Part shown: piece by piece, positions 1 to 11,197 of the stretch
Layout: every line of letters begins with the position of its first letter
Position numbering within the stretch: position 1 is the stretch's first letter
NCBI GenBank assembly: GCA_023935145.1
Contig: CM043698.1
Location: 75,542,001 to 75,606,000 of the forward strand
Direction of reading: 5' to 3'
Length of the DNA: 64,000 bases
From: Bretschneidera sinensis
Lineage: Eukaryota > Streptophyta > Magnoliopsida > Brassicales > Akaniaceae
The notes under the pieces: model-generated
Seen by the model: the letters and a program-made list of their open reading frames with translations, nothing else
The model's database searches: none
What the model was told of the DNA's origin: nothing
Program-made: the position numbers and the translations under genes

Positions 1-929
1 GATGAGGAAGAGGCCTTATGCCTCTACCCTAATAGATCTGGAGAGCCCTCCCCAAGGTCCTCCCTAACCAAAGCCCATACAAATGACCAGTGCTGCCTCG
101 GTGGCCTCGGATGCCCCGGGATCTTCGGCTGCTTTGGGTCCTTCTATAGGTACTGCTTCGGGGCGGCGGTCTTCAGGCCCAACTGGGCCTTGAGGGTCGA
201 CAACTCCATTTTCGCGCACCCAAAGGTGGCGTGGGAGCACCTGATTATGAGGATCCCTCCCTGGGATCTCCAGGAGCTGTCTCGAAGGTAGACCGAGAGC
301 CTTTGCTCTGCTATGGAGGCCATCACCTCCCAGGTATTCTTCATTTTCGAGCTCTTTACCTTCCCCTGATAGTTTTACTTAGGTTTGATTAACACTTGTT
401 TGTCTGGTCGCAGATGGGTGTTCTTCTTGGCGTTACCTTTCGTCGGTGCATGGAGACGACTAAGGTCCTGGGCCGTACCCAGCGGCAGTTGGAAGAGAAG
501 GCCGAGGTCGTCTAGTTGCTGCAAGCCTCAAAAGATGCGGCCAACCAGGCCAAGGTGGAGGTAATCCAGAATCGGGATGCCGCCTTCTGCGCCAAGAGAC
601 GAGGGCGAGACTCTCACTCGGGTGATTGTTGTGGAGGCCCTGGCTGCTTTCCAGAGTTTGGATGCCTTCAAAACGGCCATGGACCTGGAAAGGGGGAGCA
701 GTTTCTAGAAGGCTTCTTACAGGCAAAGAGCAAGGTTGAGGCCATGCACCCAGAGATAGATTTTTCGGGCCTCAACCTTCTGGAGCCCGAGGAGGAGAAT
801 GAGGACAAGGAGCAACCCACTCCAGAGGAGGAGCAGCCCTCCAGAGAGGGAGAACAGCCCGCCAAAGAGGGGGAGCAGCCCGCCACAGAGGGGGATGTCG
901 AGGCCGAGGTGGCCCCAACCCTAGACTAG
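1..929 (+). pseudogene. Antisense ORF of element D (spliced, acidic repeat tail), degenerate
   Basis: The plus strand, opposite to D's gag-pol, carries the 3' part of a protein gene. Exon text before 333 reads WEHLIMRIPPWDLQELSRR and EAITSQ. A candidate 80-bp intron follows (CAG|GTATTC at 333/334, TCGCAG ending at 413), and then MGVLLGVTFRRCMETTKVLG. The second exon continues with a coiled-coil-like stretch (QASKDAANQAKVE) and EQFLEGFLQAKSKVEAMHPE. It ends in a Glu-rich tail with repeated EGEQPA units and a stop at 929. Stops near 289 and 513 and a frame change near 600 show decay. Extra ORFs in this position and orientation are known in Tat-lineage elements. Their function is not established, and I assign none. 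The 5' end is outside the window. Confidence 0.6.
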
Positions 930-990
930 GGTTTTTCTTTTCTTTTTGTACTTCAAGGTCGTTAGTGTTTTTGTAACCTCTTGAAAAGTT

Positions 991-996
991 AATAAA
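991..996 (+). promoter_or_regulatory. Poly(A) signal AATAAA of the antisense ORF
   Basis: AATAAA lies 62 bases after the stop codon of the antisense ORF, in a T-rich 3'-UTR-like stretch (TTTTTCTTTTCTTTTTG before it). D's integrase ends on the other strand near 1060, so the two genes converge tail to tail with about 100 bases between them. Confidence 0.45.
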
Positions 997-1059
997 AACT
1001 TCCTTTTTCCAACCTTGTTCATTTTATAATAATTATTTGTTTACACTTGCTATTCCAGT

Positions 1060-2460
1060 AAGACTTTCTCTTGAAACTCGTGTGCTGGATCCGAATTTAT
1101 TAGTAAAAACGTCGGAGATGTTCGGTGTTCCAAGTTCAGGGAACACATTTTCCATTTAGCTCTTCGAGTTCGAAGGTACCGAGGCGGCAATCCCTTTTGA
1201 TACGATACAGGCCCGCCTAGTTAGGGATCAACTTTCTCGCTTCCCGAGGTCAAGATACTTCGTTCTTTCGTAGGACGAGATCATAAAGCCGGAAGTGCCT
1301 TCCTTGTACTAGAGAGTTATAATACCTAGCGGTCCGCTGCTGATAGGCTGCTAGTCGGATCTGAGCTTTATCTCGTGCTTCATCGAGGAGGACGGTGTTC
1401 ATACGAAGTGCTTCATCATTGATTTTTTCTTTGAAATTTTTTATTTGGAGCGAGGGCACTCTAATTTCCAAATAGATGACTACTTTGGAGCCGTAAGTCA
1501 TGAAGAAAAGGGTTTCACCCATGGGCGTTCAGGCGATGGTCTGATAGGCCCAGAGGATGTTTGGCAAGTGGTTCGTCCACTGTTGGTCCACCTCATCTAG
1601 TCTTCTTTTTATGCCCTACAAAAGGTTTATGTTAGTCACTTCAGCTTACCCATTAGCTTACGAATATCCGACGGATGAGAAACGGTGTTTGATATGCAGT
1701 TCGTTACAAAATGCCTTGAATCGAGCATTATCAAATTGTTTGCAGTTGTCTGTCACCAACACTTAAGGTATACCAAAGTGACACACTATTAATTTCTAGA
1801 CGAAACCCCATGCCTGATGATCGGTGATGCTGGCCAGTGGCTCGACTTCTACCCACTTTGTAAAATAATCTATCGCTACTATGAGTTACTTCCGCTGGTC
1901 GAGAGCTCCGGTGAAAGGTCCAAGAAGATCTATTCCCCACATGGCGAAAGGAAGGGGGCTAGTGACTGGAGTGAGAGGATTCGTCGTTCTTTAGAAGATG
2001 GCAGCATACTACTAGCAGCTTTTGCACTTCTTTACCAGTTCTATGGCTTCTCCTCGCATCTTAGGCCAATAATACCCTTGGCAGAGGATTTTGAAGGTAA
2101 GGGCTCACCCTCTGAGGTGATTCCCACATATCCCTTCATGGACTTCTCAAAGAGCGTAATCGACCTCATCCGAGCCTAGATATTTCAAATAAAGAGTCGT
2201 GAGACCCTTTTTGTATAGTTGATCGCTCAAGATTGCGTACAGTGCTACCCGGGAGATGATCCTTTGGGTCTTGCTCTTTTTGCTCGGGAGATGCACGTCC
2301 TGTAAATACCCGAGGGTAAGGTCCATCCAGGTTTCTGCTGCAGCTACAGGCAACACAGTTGTTTCCTTGATCTAGGAGTAGTAAGTGTTTCGAGGTAGAC
2401 CGCTCGCGTGGTTTTGGGCTGCTGAGAGGAGGCAAACTAGGCTAAGGAGTCAGCTTTTGA
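1060..2460 (-). pseudogene. Element D integrase, degenerate
   Basis: Read right to left. The N-terminal zinc-binding region includes RVALYAILSDQLYKKG and LYLKYLGSDEVDYAL (2147-2280). The catalytic core reads, in pieces, GPF, KWVEVEPLASIT, CHFGIP and LVTDNCKQF (about 1730-1950). The C-terminal part is MGETLFFMTYGSKVV, then LLDEARDKAQIRLAAYQQR, then RHFRLYDLVLRK (1250-1522). These match the order of Ty3/gypsy integrase (HHCC finger, DDE core, C-terminal GPY/F-like region). The enzyme would insert the element cDNA into host DNA. Several frameshifts and stops separate the pieces, so it is not functional. The end near 1060 is estimated from residual similarity. Confidence 0.75.
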
Positions 2461-2479
2461 GTTTTTTTCTCTTGGAATC

Positions 2480-2960
2480 TGGCTGATTCGAAACACTTTG
2501 AACTTAGTGGTAAGCTCTTTAGCCTTTGCTAAACAGTGACTGATCATCTCACCTCAAGCTTCAAACTCTCCATTGACTTGGTTTACTACCAGCTGCGAGT
2601 CGTTGTATACATCCAGAGCTTTTACGGAAAGTACCCTGGGTAACTTCATCCCTACCAACAAAGCTTCGTACTTGGCTTCGTTATTCGAGGCTTTGAATCC
2701 GAAACTCAGAGCGTACTCGACGATGAATCCGTCTGGACCACTCAAAATAAGCTCGACACCACTTCCGGTGTCGTTTGAGGATCCGTCAACATGGACCGTC
2801 CACTGAGGGATCAAGTTGGTTTTGTCGAGAGTTGGAGTAGGGTCCTTCTGACTTTGGAGAGTGGTTTCTACGATAAAATCGGCTAAGGCCTGAGCTTTGA
2901 TGGTTGTTCAAGGTCGATAAAGGATATCAAACTCATCGAGCTCTACTAACCACTTGACCA
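2480..2960 (-). pseudogene. Element D second (archaeal-type) RNase H domain
   Basis: The open stretch 2554-2814 reads WTVHVDGSSNDTGSGVELIL, then FGFKASNNEAKYEALLVGMK, then LDVYNDSQLVVNQVNGEFEA. The spaced acidic residues (VDGSS, NEAKYEAL, NDSQLV) are the RNase H catalytic carboxylates of the RVT_3 type. The domain lies between the first RNase H and integrase. This dual RNase H layout is a known marker of the Tat lineage. The acidic residues are present, but flanking sequence has stops. Confidence 0.75.
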
Positions 2961-2991
2961 TTCTCCTAGAGACATTTGGTTTGTGGAGCAC

Positions 2992-4146
2992 TTACCGAAG
3001 AGGTTGGTCGGTCAGAAGGATAATCGTATAGGCATAAAAGAATGGCCTAAGCTTACGGGCCATGATCAATAGTGCGTAAGCCATTTTCTCCACGGGAAGG
3101 TATCTTGTTTCTGCCTCATGGAGGACTTTGCTCACATAGTATACGGGCTTCTGGACGCCCACTTCCTCCAGAATCAAGATGAAGGCCACCACCTCATGCC
3201 CCACAGAAAGGTATAGGAAAAGTTCTTCGCCTATGACGGGTTTGGTGAGTAAGGGGGCGAGCAAATGCTTCTTGGCAGTACTCAGACCAGACGAAGTCCT
3301 TTGTCTTTCTTATGGCTTTGAAGAATGTGAGACACTTCTCCACGGACTTTGACATGAATCAGCTCAAAGCTGTTATTCGCCCCGTGAGTCGTTGGACTTT
3401 TCTTATGGTCTGAGGTGATTTCATGTTGAGGACGGCCTCTATTTTCTCAGGGTTCACCTCTATGCCCCTTTGTGTTACCATGAAGCCAAGGAATTTTCCC
3501 CCAGTGACCCCGAAAGCTCACTTAGAGGGATTTAACTTCATTTGATGACACCTAAGAACTTTGAAGGCTTCTTCTAAGTCGGTTTTGTGGTCTTTGGCTA
3601 TGATGCTCATCACCAACATATCGTCCACATAGACCTCCATGTTTTGGCCGATCTACTCACGGAAGATCTTATTCACCAATCTCTGGTAGGTGGCCCCGGC
3701 GTTCTTCAACCTGAATGGCATGACTTTATAGCAGTAGAACCGCTGCCCCCTGATGAAGGTCATTTTCTTCTAATCGGGCCTATATATGAGAATCTGGTTA
3801 TACCCGGAGTATGCATCCATAAAGGTCAGAAGCTCGTGCCTCGATGTTGCATTGACTAGTTGGTCAATCCTTGGCAAAGGGAAGCTGTCTTTTAGACAGG
3901 CTTTATTTAGATTTGAGAAATCAATGCAAATTTTCCATTTCCACTGTCCTTCTACACCATTACCACGTTGGACACCCAATATGGGTAGTGCACTTCGCGG
4001 ATAAAGTTAGCCATGAACAGCTTGCCTACTTCGGCCTGGACAGTGGTTTGTTGTTCGGGCGTGAACGACCTCTTCTTTTGGATGACTAGTTTGTGGCTTG
4101 GGTCCACATTTAACTTGTGCATGATCACCTCTAAGCTGATCCCGGG
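2992..4146 (-). pseudogene. Element D reverse transcriptase and first RNase H, interrupted by K
   Basis: From 4146 downward the minus strand reads VIMHKLNVDPSHKLVI and KRSFTPEQQTTVQAEVGKLF. Then come the RT core with the catalytic YVDD (3620-3631), a K-rich connection, and an RNase H part at 2992-3264 (KPVYYVSKVLHEAETRYLPV, then LLTDQPLR). The domain should copy element RNA into DNA. The RT N-terminal end (NQDLFSCTAADMPG) lies across the K insertion at about 47006-47050. Stops and frame changes occur in the palm region. The YVDD itself is intact, but the gene is not. Confidence 0.8.
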
Positions 4147-5027
4147 TGTTGGTATTTTTCTAAGGTTTAAACATGGTTAAGGTTTAAACATGGTTTAAAC
4201 ATGGTTAAGGTTTAAACATGGTTTAGCATGTTAAAGGAGTGCACACAGCAAGGCAAAAGAAAGTACACTAGGGGTGTGCGCCTCAGTACAAAGCTGGAAA
4301 ATGTGTGCGTACTAGATCAGGTCAGCAACCCTCCTCTATCCAGGCCGCGGCGCCCAGAAAATGGTGTGCTGGAGGGGGGGCAGCGCCGCATCTCTCCCTC
4401 ACCAAGGTCGCGGCGCCCAGAAGGTGGTGAATTGGTGCTTTGCCTTGAGCTGCAGCGCTAGGTGCATAGCATCACTTAGACTTGATCAAAGTTCATGGTT
4501 GATTGGTCATCAAGATCTAAGGGTGGAGAATGACACTCAAGATTGATTAAGAAGTTAGTGCACTATATAAAGGGTCACCTAGCTTCATACTACACAACAT
4601 AAGAAACAATTGTGACATACAAGTGATCAAGAGATGCAAAAGAGAATTGTGTGAGAGTGCAAAGACACAGAACACAATAGGGACTCATTGTAGAGAGACT
4701 GGTTGTAAAGAGAGAGTAGCATAGAATTGATAGAGAGCATTGTAATAGTTCTTATCATCTTCTTTCTTCTCTTCTTGGTTTCTTCAAGAACTTGAGCTTC
4801 TTGGAGAGGGGTTGCTGTAATTGTAAAAGAACCATTGATTTAGTGTAGAGAGTTCAGAGGAACTCACAGTGACATAGACTATTGCTGAACCTCCATAACA
4901 AATCGTTTGTCTTCTTTCTTTCTTTGATTTCTGTTCCTGTTTCCGATTCCAAATCTTTACAAGTTATTCTAGACTTGGGTGTTTGAAAGATCATCACCTA
5001 GGCATCTTGTCAAGGTGATTTCCAACA
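4147..5027 (+). repeat. K 5' LTR
   Basis: Starts TGTTGGTATT and ends CCAACA. The same sequence recurs as the 3' LTR at 20813-21294 plus 46530-47005. Near its start, a 17-base unit (AAGGTTTAAACATGGTT and variants) is repeated about four times (4163-4225), whereas the 3' LTR has about two. It also lacks a block present in the 3' LTR around 21130-21225. It is therefore shorter, 881 versus roughly 950 bases. Confidence 0.95.
4341..4570 (+). promoter_or_regulatory. K LTR promoter: GCCGCGGCGCCC motif array and TATA box
   Basis: A GC-rich array at 4341-4460 holds repeats of GCCGCGGCGCCCAGAA and TCGCGGCGCCCAGAA plus CAGCGC variants. About 100 bases later comes a TATA box (TATATAA, 4564-4570). The corresponding array in the 3' LTR is at 20991-21160. 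The position fits a U3 enhancer and core promoter, but activity is inferred only. Confidence 0.55.
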
Positions 5028-5028
5028 G

Positions 5029-5040
5029 TGGTATCAGAGC
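5029..5040 (+). other. K primer binding site (initiator Met tRNA)
   Basis: TGGTATCAGAGC lies one base after the 5' LTR. This is the standard plant initiator-methionine tRNA primer site and fixes K's orientation and LTR end. Confidence 0.9.
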
Positions 5041-5265
5041 TTTGGTAAGAGGGTATCGGAGCAAGAACAGGAAGGTGACGGAGCTAAGACTCCAAGAATC
5101 AAAGATCAACTTCTTGGGTGATTCAAGAATGGAGTAAAGATCAAGATAAGATCGTGTTCTTGAGGGTGATTCAAGAACGGTGTTAAGATCCATCTTCAAT
5201 TATGTTCTTGAGGTTGAATAAAGCATTTGTGGGTATTGCATAAATCTGGGATCTTGTCCGCAAAG

Positions 5266-6093
5266 ATGGTTTCAAATTTCTGTGTTGAGAAGTTTGATAG
5301 AAAGAGAGATTTTTCCCTTTGGAAGCGGAAGATCAAGACTGTTCTTATGTAACAGAAGGTGGACTTGGCTATTGGAGAAGATAATACTTTTCCAGTAAGT
5401 ATCACGGAGTACCAGCGGATTGAGATGAAGAAGATAGCTTACAGCACCATTTTCTTGCACATGTCGGATAGTGTCAAAAGAGAGTGCGGAGACTCAGAAG
5501 ATCCAGCTGTCATATGAAAGAAACTAGATGAGTTGTTTCTTACCAAAACTCTCCCTAACAAGATTTATCTTCTTAAAAGAATCTTTACTTCTAAAATGGA
5601 TCCTAATAAAGAGTTGTAAGATAATCTTGATGTGTTTAATAAGCTAGTTCAAGATTTGAATAGCTGTAGCATTACATTCCCGGATGAACAATTGGTTGTC
5701 ATTTTGTTAAATTCTCTTTCTGATTGTTTTGATAATTTCATTAATGTTATTGAGTATGGAAGAGATACTTTAACCAAGGAGATTGTGATTAATGCCATAA
5801 GGGCACATGATTTCAAAGCCAAGATGAGGGAGACATCAAGTGGAGAAGGGCTGTTCATTAGGGGAAGGCCAGCAACTCAGAATAGCAGTAGCATTCATGG
5901 AAACTACCGGGAGAAATCAAGAGTTAGAGGGCAGAGCCATGGGAGATCTCATTCCAAATCAAGATTTGGAGGAAAGAGGTGCTTCTACTGCAACAATGAA
6001 GGCCATTTCAAGAAAGATTGCAAGAAGAAGATGTGGGATGAGAGGAGAAGTCATACCAACAATGGAGAGGCTTCGGTTGCCAAGGGAGAATAA
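5266..6093 (+). pseudogene. K gag (UBN2-type) with CCHC zinc knuckle, degenerate
   Basis: The ATG at 5266 opens MVSNFCVEKFDRKRDFSLWK, a typical copia Gag start. In-frame stops follow at about 5350, 5515 and 5618. The last 153 codons (5632-6093) are open: capsid-like VVILLNSLSDCFDNF, a basic R/S-rich hinge, then the zinc knuckle CFYCNNEGHFKKDC (CX2CX4HX4C intact). The protein would form the virus-like particle and bind element RNA. The three stops make it non-functional. The start was chosen because it follows the leader directly and matches the family's N-terminus. Confidence 0.85.
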
Positions 6094-6273
6094 CAAGATG
6101 ATGTTCTTGTTGTGCGCTCAAATGTGAGCCGGAGGCAAGGCAACGATAAACGGATTCTGGATTCCAGGTGCACTTATCACATGTGCCCTCTTAAGGAATG
6201 GTTCAAGAATTTCAAGGAGATCAATGATGGAAGGGTCTTCTTGGGGAATGACAATTCTTGCCAAGTGAGGGGG
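6094..6273 (+). pseudogene. K protease, N-terminal part, cut by A2
   Basis: Reads RILDSRCTYHMCPLKEWF and then VFLGNDNSCQVRG, the copia aspartic protease start. The family's catalytic D-S-G-C is D-S-R-C here, so the conserved Gly is lost. Element A2 interrupts the domain at 6274. The domain resumes at 18390 with IGDIQLRMFNGVTRLL and RYLPDLKRNLISLEQLD. Confidence 0.8.
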
Positions 6274-6989
6274 TGATTACACCCAAAGTATAACGCAGTA
6301 ATTGTAGTACAGCTTTGGGGTGTCTATTCCACAGAGAAACAAACTAATTACAAAAGAAGGTGTAAACCTCAACACAAACGATAAAAGTTAAAGTGACAAA
6401 ATCTGAATTGTTGATTGTGTGAAAATTGTGTAAATAATTGATGGATAATATAATAAAGAAACAACAAGGTTCCAGAAATCCTCCCTAGGTTCGTTGCCCT
6501 AATCTTAACTTGATTCAGTTGTTTTTATCTCGATTGCAAGTTTCATATCCCAACAGGCAATCAGCAAATATTTAATTAAAGCGCATGTATAAACCCTAAT
6601 GTAATTGATATGAATTATTATTTACTTTCAAGCACACACGACCTAATTTATAAATTATCAAAAGACAACGATATATCTAAATAACAATACCGCAGCAATG
6701 GACAAATCTATAAAAGAGATCTACCGGACTCAATCACACCCAAACAAATACACATAAAAAGAGCATGACTATACTTATATGGAAAAGAAGCATGCAATCA
6801 CCGGACTAATAAGAAATCTACTAATTAAATTAAAGAATAAAACATAACAATGTTTAATGAAAATAATACCAAACTACAACTGAATCAAAAGAATAAAAAT
6901 AAGAACAACTACACCTAGGGATTCATCCCTTCGCCTTGCTTGGAGACTAGTTGGCCATGGGGCTCATGCTTCCTCGAGTTGTCTCCGGC
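6274..6989 (-). repeat. A2 3' LTR, first part (U5 side)
   Basis: Matches 16949-17660 closely, including the conserved terminal stretch read on plus as TGATTACACCCAAAGTATAA and the CTTGCAATCGAGATAAAAAC region (minus sense). Element E cuts the LTR at 6990, and it resumes at 12486. Confidence 0.93.
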
Positions 6990-8258
6990 TGTTGTGAGTT
7001 TTAAATTACTCGCAAGCGCACGAGTCGTTTACAATATAGTGTTGTGCAAGTGCGAGGTCGAATCTACAGGGAATTGCGTTGTGAAAATATATTTTTTAAT
7101 CTAAACTAACTTTATCTTAACCTAGTTCCGAATTGTGAATGATATTGCAAAAGAAATATAAACTAAACTAAGTTGATTTAAAAACTAATAATTAAAAACA
7201 CTAAGGTTTCCGAATCCACCCCACCAAAGTTAAGCATATATGTTCTAAAAATATATCCTATCAAAACATTCCATGAATCCAACTATAAGACAAAAAAAAA
7301 AAGAATATCCCAACTAAACCAAAAGCATCCAATGTATCCGCTCTTAACAAATCACAAAGGAAATCCAATTTAATCGAAAAGCATTCAATGTATCCATCAG
7401 ATGAAACACAAGAAATATCCAACAGACAATTTAAACTCAATCAATTATAAGATTAACTCAAATAATTGACAGAACATTTATACTAAAAATTGTCAGATTT
7501 GTACAAGCAAATTTGAACTACTACGCCAAACAACAGCGGGGCTTCATCTTCAACCTTAGCTGAAGAGTCTAGTCACTCATAACTATAAAACTATAATAAA
7601 AAGTAATAAACATTTAAACTAAAACAACTGAATATAAAGAAATAAATAAACAACTTTACATGGGAGAAATTCCACTCGTTGACGGGCGGCGCTTCCCCTC
7701 GTGGTAGCAATACCTTCGGGATCCACCAGAATGCTAGCGGATGTCCACCAGTAAACACCAAAGTGGCTCAGGAATTGTACCCAATGGCACAAAGAATTGC
7801 ACACTGAATGATGAAGCCAGGTGGTGTTTATATAGGGGAAGACCCGGAGCAATATGGGTTGCAGATTCGATGTGGGATACTGCTCGTGTGCACTCGATCG
7901 TAGTGTGGTGCGATCGATCGCAGGTACGATTGATCACATGTCTTGTGCGCACGATCTCATGTGCGCACGATCGCATGTCTGCTACGATCGATCACAGATG
8001 CACTAAATTTCAAATATTTCGATGTGGGATGTTGACCATGCACTCGTTCGTAGGCAGGTGCGCTCGATCGCATATCTCGTGCGATCGATCACAATGTCTC
8101 CAGAAGCTTCACATCTCTTGAAATGCTTCATTTTCTCCACAAACCTGTAAAAATACACAAAACACAAGAAAGAGGTAAAATAAAGTGAAATACTACTAAC
8201 TAAGAGCATAACAAATATAAGTTAAGGGTCTAAAATATGCAATATTTAAGACTCATCA
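6990..8258 (-). repeat. E 3' LTR
   Basis: 1269 bases, closely similar to 11198-12480. It carries the motif array at 7889-8093 and a minus-strand TATA box (TATATAAA, plus 7827-7834). The PPT-like AAGTTTGGGGTTATT (minus sense) abuts it at 8259-8273. Confidence 0.93.
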
Positions 8259-9527
8259 AATAACCCCAAACTTATATTTCGCTAGTCCCTTAGCAAAACA
8301 AAATAAAAGACTCAATGAAAAACAAAGAACATAAAGATAAGTTCATCACTCATGGTATCCAAAAATTTAAGGAGCACACATCACCATGATATTCATTCAT
8401 GAGCAAGCTTAAAAATATAAACCCATCTTCGCAATGAATAGAAATGTTAAAATCTAATTACTTACAAAAGGCAGGTCAAGGCATCACAAGTCTGACACTG
8501 TGTAAAGTGAATTAGCATATAAAAGTGAAGCTTCCAAGTAAATCCAATGTGTAAGGTCTCCATGTCTCAAGATTCACCGAATTTCCCATCAAAATGAACG
8601 AAAAAGGCATAGTTTTTTTATTTTATTTTATTTTTTATAATAAGGCACGGCTATGTTTAGTTCCCTTAAGCTTTCTAATTGACCATATAGCGAGTGTTGA
8701 ATCAATGACTCCCAAACCAGATGATTTTAGGGAATTAGGTATACAGACACCCCTAAGGACTTACTAACTCGAGTAAAAAAGGCTACAAAAATAAACCAGC
8801 CTTAATACTACCAAGCAAAATTCCATCTTTTGACGTGAACACTCACTGCTTACTGAGACAAGATGTCCAGTTACTCAGCAGAAAGTTGTAGTAATTTAAT
8901 TTAATTTAATTTAATTTTTTTATATGCCCAAGTGTTCATCCAACAAGTCATCCAGTTTCAGTTAAGATAAGGAAAAATACACATTAAAATCACATGTCAT
9001 ACCTCACATAATTTGTGCTAATGTGCTCGTGTTAGATTATGTCAAACATATGAATTCTCAAATGCCTAAGGTAAGTAACTAAATTTTAAAAATTTATCAC
9101 CAGATCATGTGTTCAAAATGTTAAGCTCACCAATGACATCACATCACAGAAAATGTTAAGATCAACCAAAATTTCACGATAACATGAGCATGCATTTATC
9201 TCTACGACGAAAAGACAACAAATTAGGACAAAGTGTGTGATGTGTCTCCCATACCCCCAAACTTAAATTACACATTGACCCCAATGTGTGACTAATATGG
9301 AAAGAGCTGACCTGAGATATGGAGAACTAGCTGGACAGGTATGGCTCATAGCACACCCCCAAACTTGGACTGAAGTACGCTTTGTCCCTGAAAAATAAAC
9401 ACTGGAAAAAAAAAAACACTAAACAAACATTAATAATAAAAATGCGAAATAATAAATAAACAAAAAAGATAAGCTGTGGGGTGCCTCCCATAAGCGCTAA
9501 GTTTAACGTCTTCAGCCAGACCCAACA
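8259..9527 (-). other. E 3' noncoding region with conserved blocks
   Basis: No ORF of note. In minus-strand order it holds four blocks. The coding-proximal block AGCGCTTATGGGAGGCACC is at 9477-9518. An acceptor-like TTTATTTTTCAG|GGACAAA is at 9381-9400. A hairpin CACATTGGGGTCAATGTG with AAGTTTGGGGGTAT is at 9251-9290. The PPT lies at the LTR edge, preceded by GGGACTAGCGAAATATAAG. The stretch around 8690-8760 matches B' 61560-61620 (minus versus plus). Confidence 0.7.
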
Positions 9528-10256
9528 TTAGTAAGCAGGCCTAACTAAGTGCTCCACCATCTGATCAATAAATAGAAATAGAAAATGATCAGGCCTAGTG
9601 GCAGCATTCAATTTACGGTAGTCTAGACACTTTCTCCATCTTGACTGCACTCGAGTTGGGACCAACTCTTCGTCTTTATTTACTACCGTCAATTTAGCAC
9701 GTTTGGGCATGACTGGAATCAGGCTCACCCACTTACGATCAGAGATGGGATAAATAATCCCTAGCTCTAACAGCTTAATATCTTCTACCCTCACAACCTC
9801 TTGCATAGCAGGGTTAAGCCTTCTTTGTGGCTCCGTCGATAGCTTGGCATTCTCCTCCAACTGTATCATGTGTATTAACAATGAGGGGTTGATTCCCTTA
9901 ACATCCTTAATAATCCAGCCTATAGCTTCCTTATGCTCTCTTAAGATGTCCAATAATTTCTCCTCTAGAGCATCACCTAAATCTAAAGCTATCATTATAG
10001 GCAAAGAATCTGCTGGACCTAGGAACTTATACTTAAGATTGTCCGATAAAGGCTTAAGTTCCTTCTTGGGGGGTTCAAGTGTTGTGGTTTCCTCCGTCTC
10101 ACTGATCTTTTGAGGAGCAGACTCCAAAGTAGCATTTGCTTGCTCAAACAACTTATCTAAATCCAAATCGTCTTCAAATTGAGCAAAGCATGCCTCCAAA
10201 ATGTCCTCAGATTTCCCTTCTTTCTGGGGCGCTTGTAGTCTCTCAAGGTAAGACAC
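9528..10256 (-). pseudogene. E truncated pol: pre-RT linker and RT N-terminus
   Basis: A 242-codon open frame on the minus strand. It opens MSYLERLQAPQKEGKSEDIL, continues with the linker LKPLSDNLKYKFLGPADSLP, then [20 protein letters not shown] and the RT motif CLDYRKLNAATRPDHF. It stops after FIDQMVEHLVRPAY, just where the RT palm would begin. The catalytic YxDD, RNase H and integrase are gone, and the conserved AGCGCT block begins about ten bases after the stop. It corresponds to the start of the RT frame of element C (33400-33830). It can have no RT activity. Confidence 0.8.
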
Positions 10257-10545
10257 TTTAGGTAAAAACGACCTAGAGAGATCATTAATAATAGGTGTGG
10301 CTGTAGATGGCTCAGCATATCTCTTCTCATTATTGCCACTTTCTTATCCTTGGTGCATAGCAGGGTTCTCTTCCACTTGATTGTGCACTTGTCTCCCAGA
10401 CTTTAATGGGACAATTGATTGCACTTGTTCCTGCCAATGCATAGGAGTTAATAAATTTCCCACTGCAAACTGTTCCTTTGGGTTAGGATCAGTTTGACTG
10501 GGGAACGTTCCTTCCTCTCATTCACCCACGTAACTTGCGATTTGA
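10257..10545 (-). other. E spacer between gag remnants and pol remnant
   Basis: Minus-strand text is gag-tail-like and protease-proximal but broken by stops. I see no protease motif (DLGAS) in it. Protease appears to be deleted from E. Confidence 0.5.
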
Positions 10546-11097
10546 TCAATTTGACTTTCTAGTGTGGCAATCGCTTGGGTGTTTTCTATTGTTGCACTCA
10601 TCGCTTGGGCTAGTCGTTTTCATGAAATCATTGAGAGCGTCCTCCAATGACTGTGAAACCGACACTGGCGCTTGAATGGGAGCTTGGTAAGCAGGTGATG
10701 GTGCTGGATAAGCTGAGTGACCATAACTTAGAATTGGTGGAGGAAATTCGGGAGGGTATTGATTGTGAGCATGATAAGGGTCTCCTCCCTGATTCCTCAG
10801 TTGGTTCTGCATCCATGAAACATTAGAGTGGTCCCACCACCCTGGCTTGTATATTTCAGAGTAAGATCCATTTGATTACCAACAACACTCATTGAAAACA
10901 TTCATTTGTTCCATGGGATACTCGGCAAAAGCCGGCATTGATGGACAATTCTGTGCTAAATGCAGAGGACTAGCACAGATGAAACAGCTATCAACATTGA
11001 ATGTGTTGGCAGCATTGAGGGACGGGCCGGTCATTTTAATGAAATCCTTGAGGGCGTCCTCTAAAGACTGTGAAACCAGCGCTGGATTCATCCACAT
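10546..11097 (-). pseudogene. E gag remnants with zinc knuckle, rearranged
   Basis: The first open frame on the minus strand (11097-10876) has SQSLEDALKDFIKMTGPS, then the zinc knuckle CFICASPLHLAQNC. The next (10812-10546) has HAYPAP-type Pro-rich text and a second copy, SQSLEDALNDFMKTTS. In intact relatives the SLEDAL helix occurs once and after the knuckle, so this part of E is duplicated or scrambled. The capsid domain is missing altogether. It lies about 80 bases from the primer site. Confidence 0.65.
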
Positions 11098-11173
11098 TTT
11101 TTTTTAAAATTGATAACTAACTAGTAGAAAAATAAAATCAATTTAGACAAAAAAATTTCACAAACCAAACAAC

Positions 11174-11191
11174 TCCCCGGCAACGGTTCCA
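11174..11191 (-). other. E primer binding site
   Basis: Minus-strand TGGAACCGTTGCCGGGGA lies next to the 5' LTR. It matches the TGGCGCCGTTGCCGGGGA type, complementary to plant tRNA-Asp, except at two bases. Confidence 0.75.
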
Positions 11192-11197
11192 AAAACT

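Noticed and set aside
460..886. Minus-strand ORFs opposite the antisense gene of D
   Set aside because: Shadows of the acidic-repeat exon; no gypsy domain reads there.
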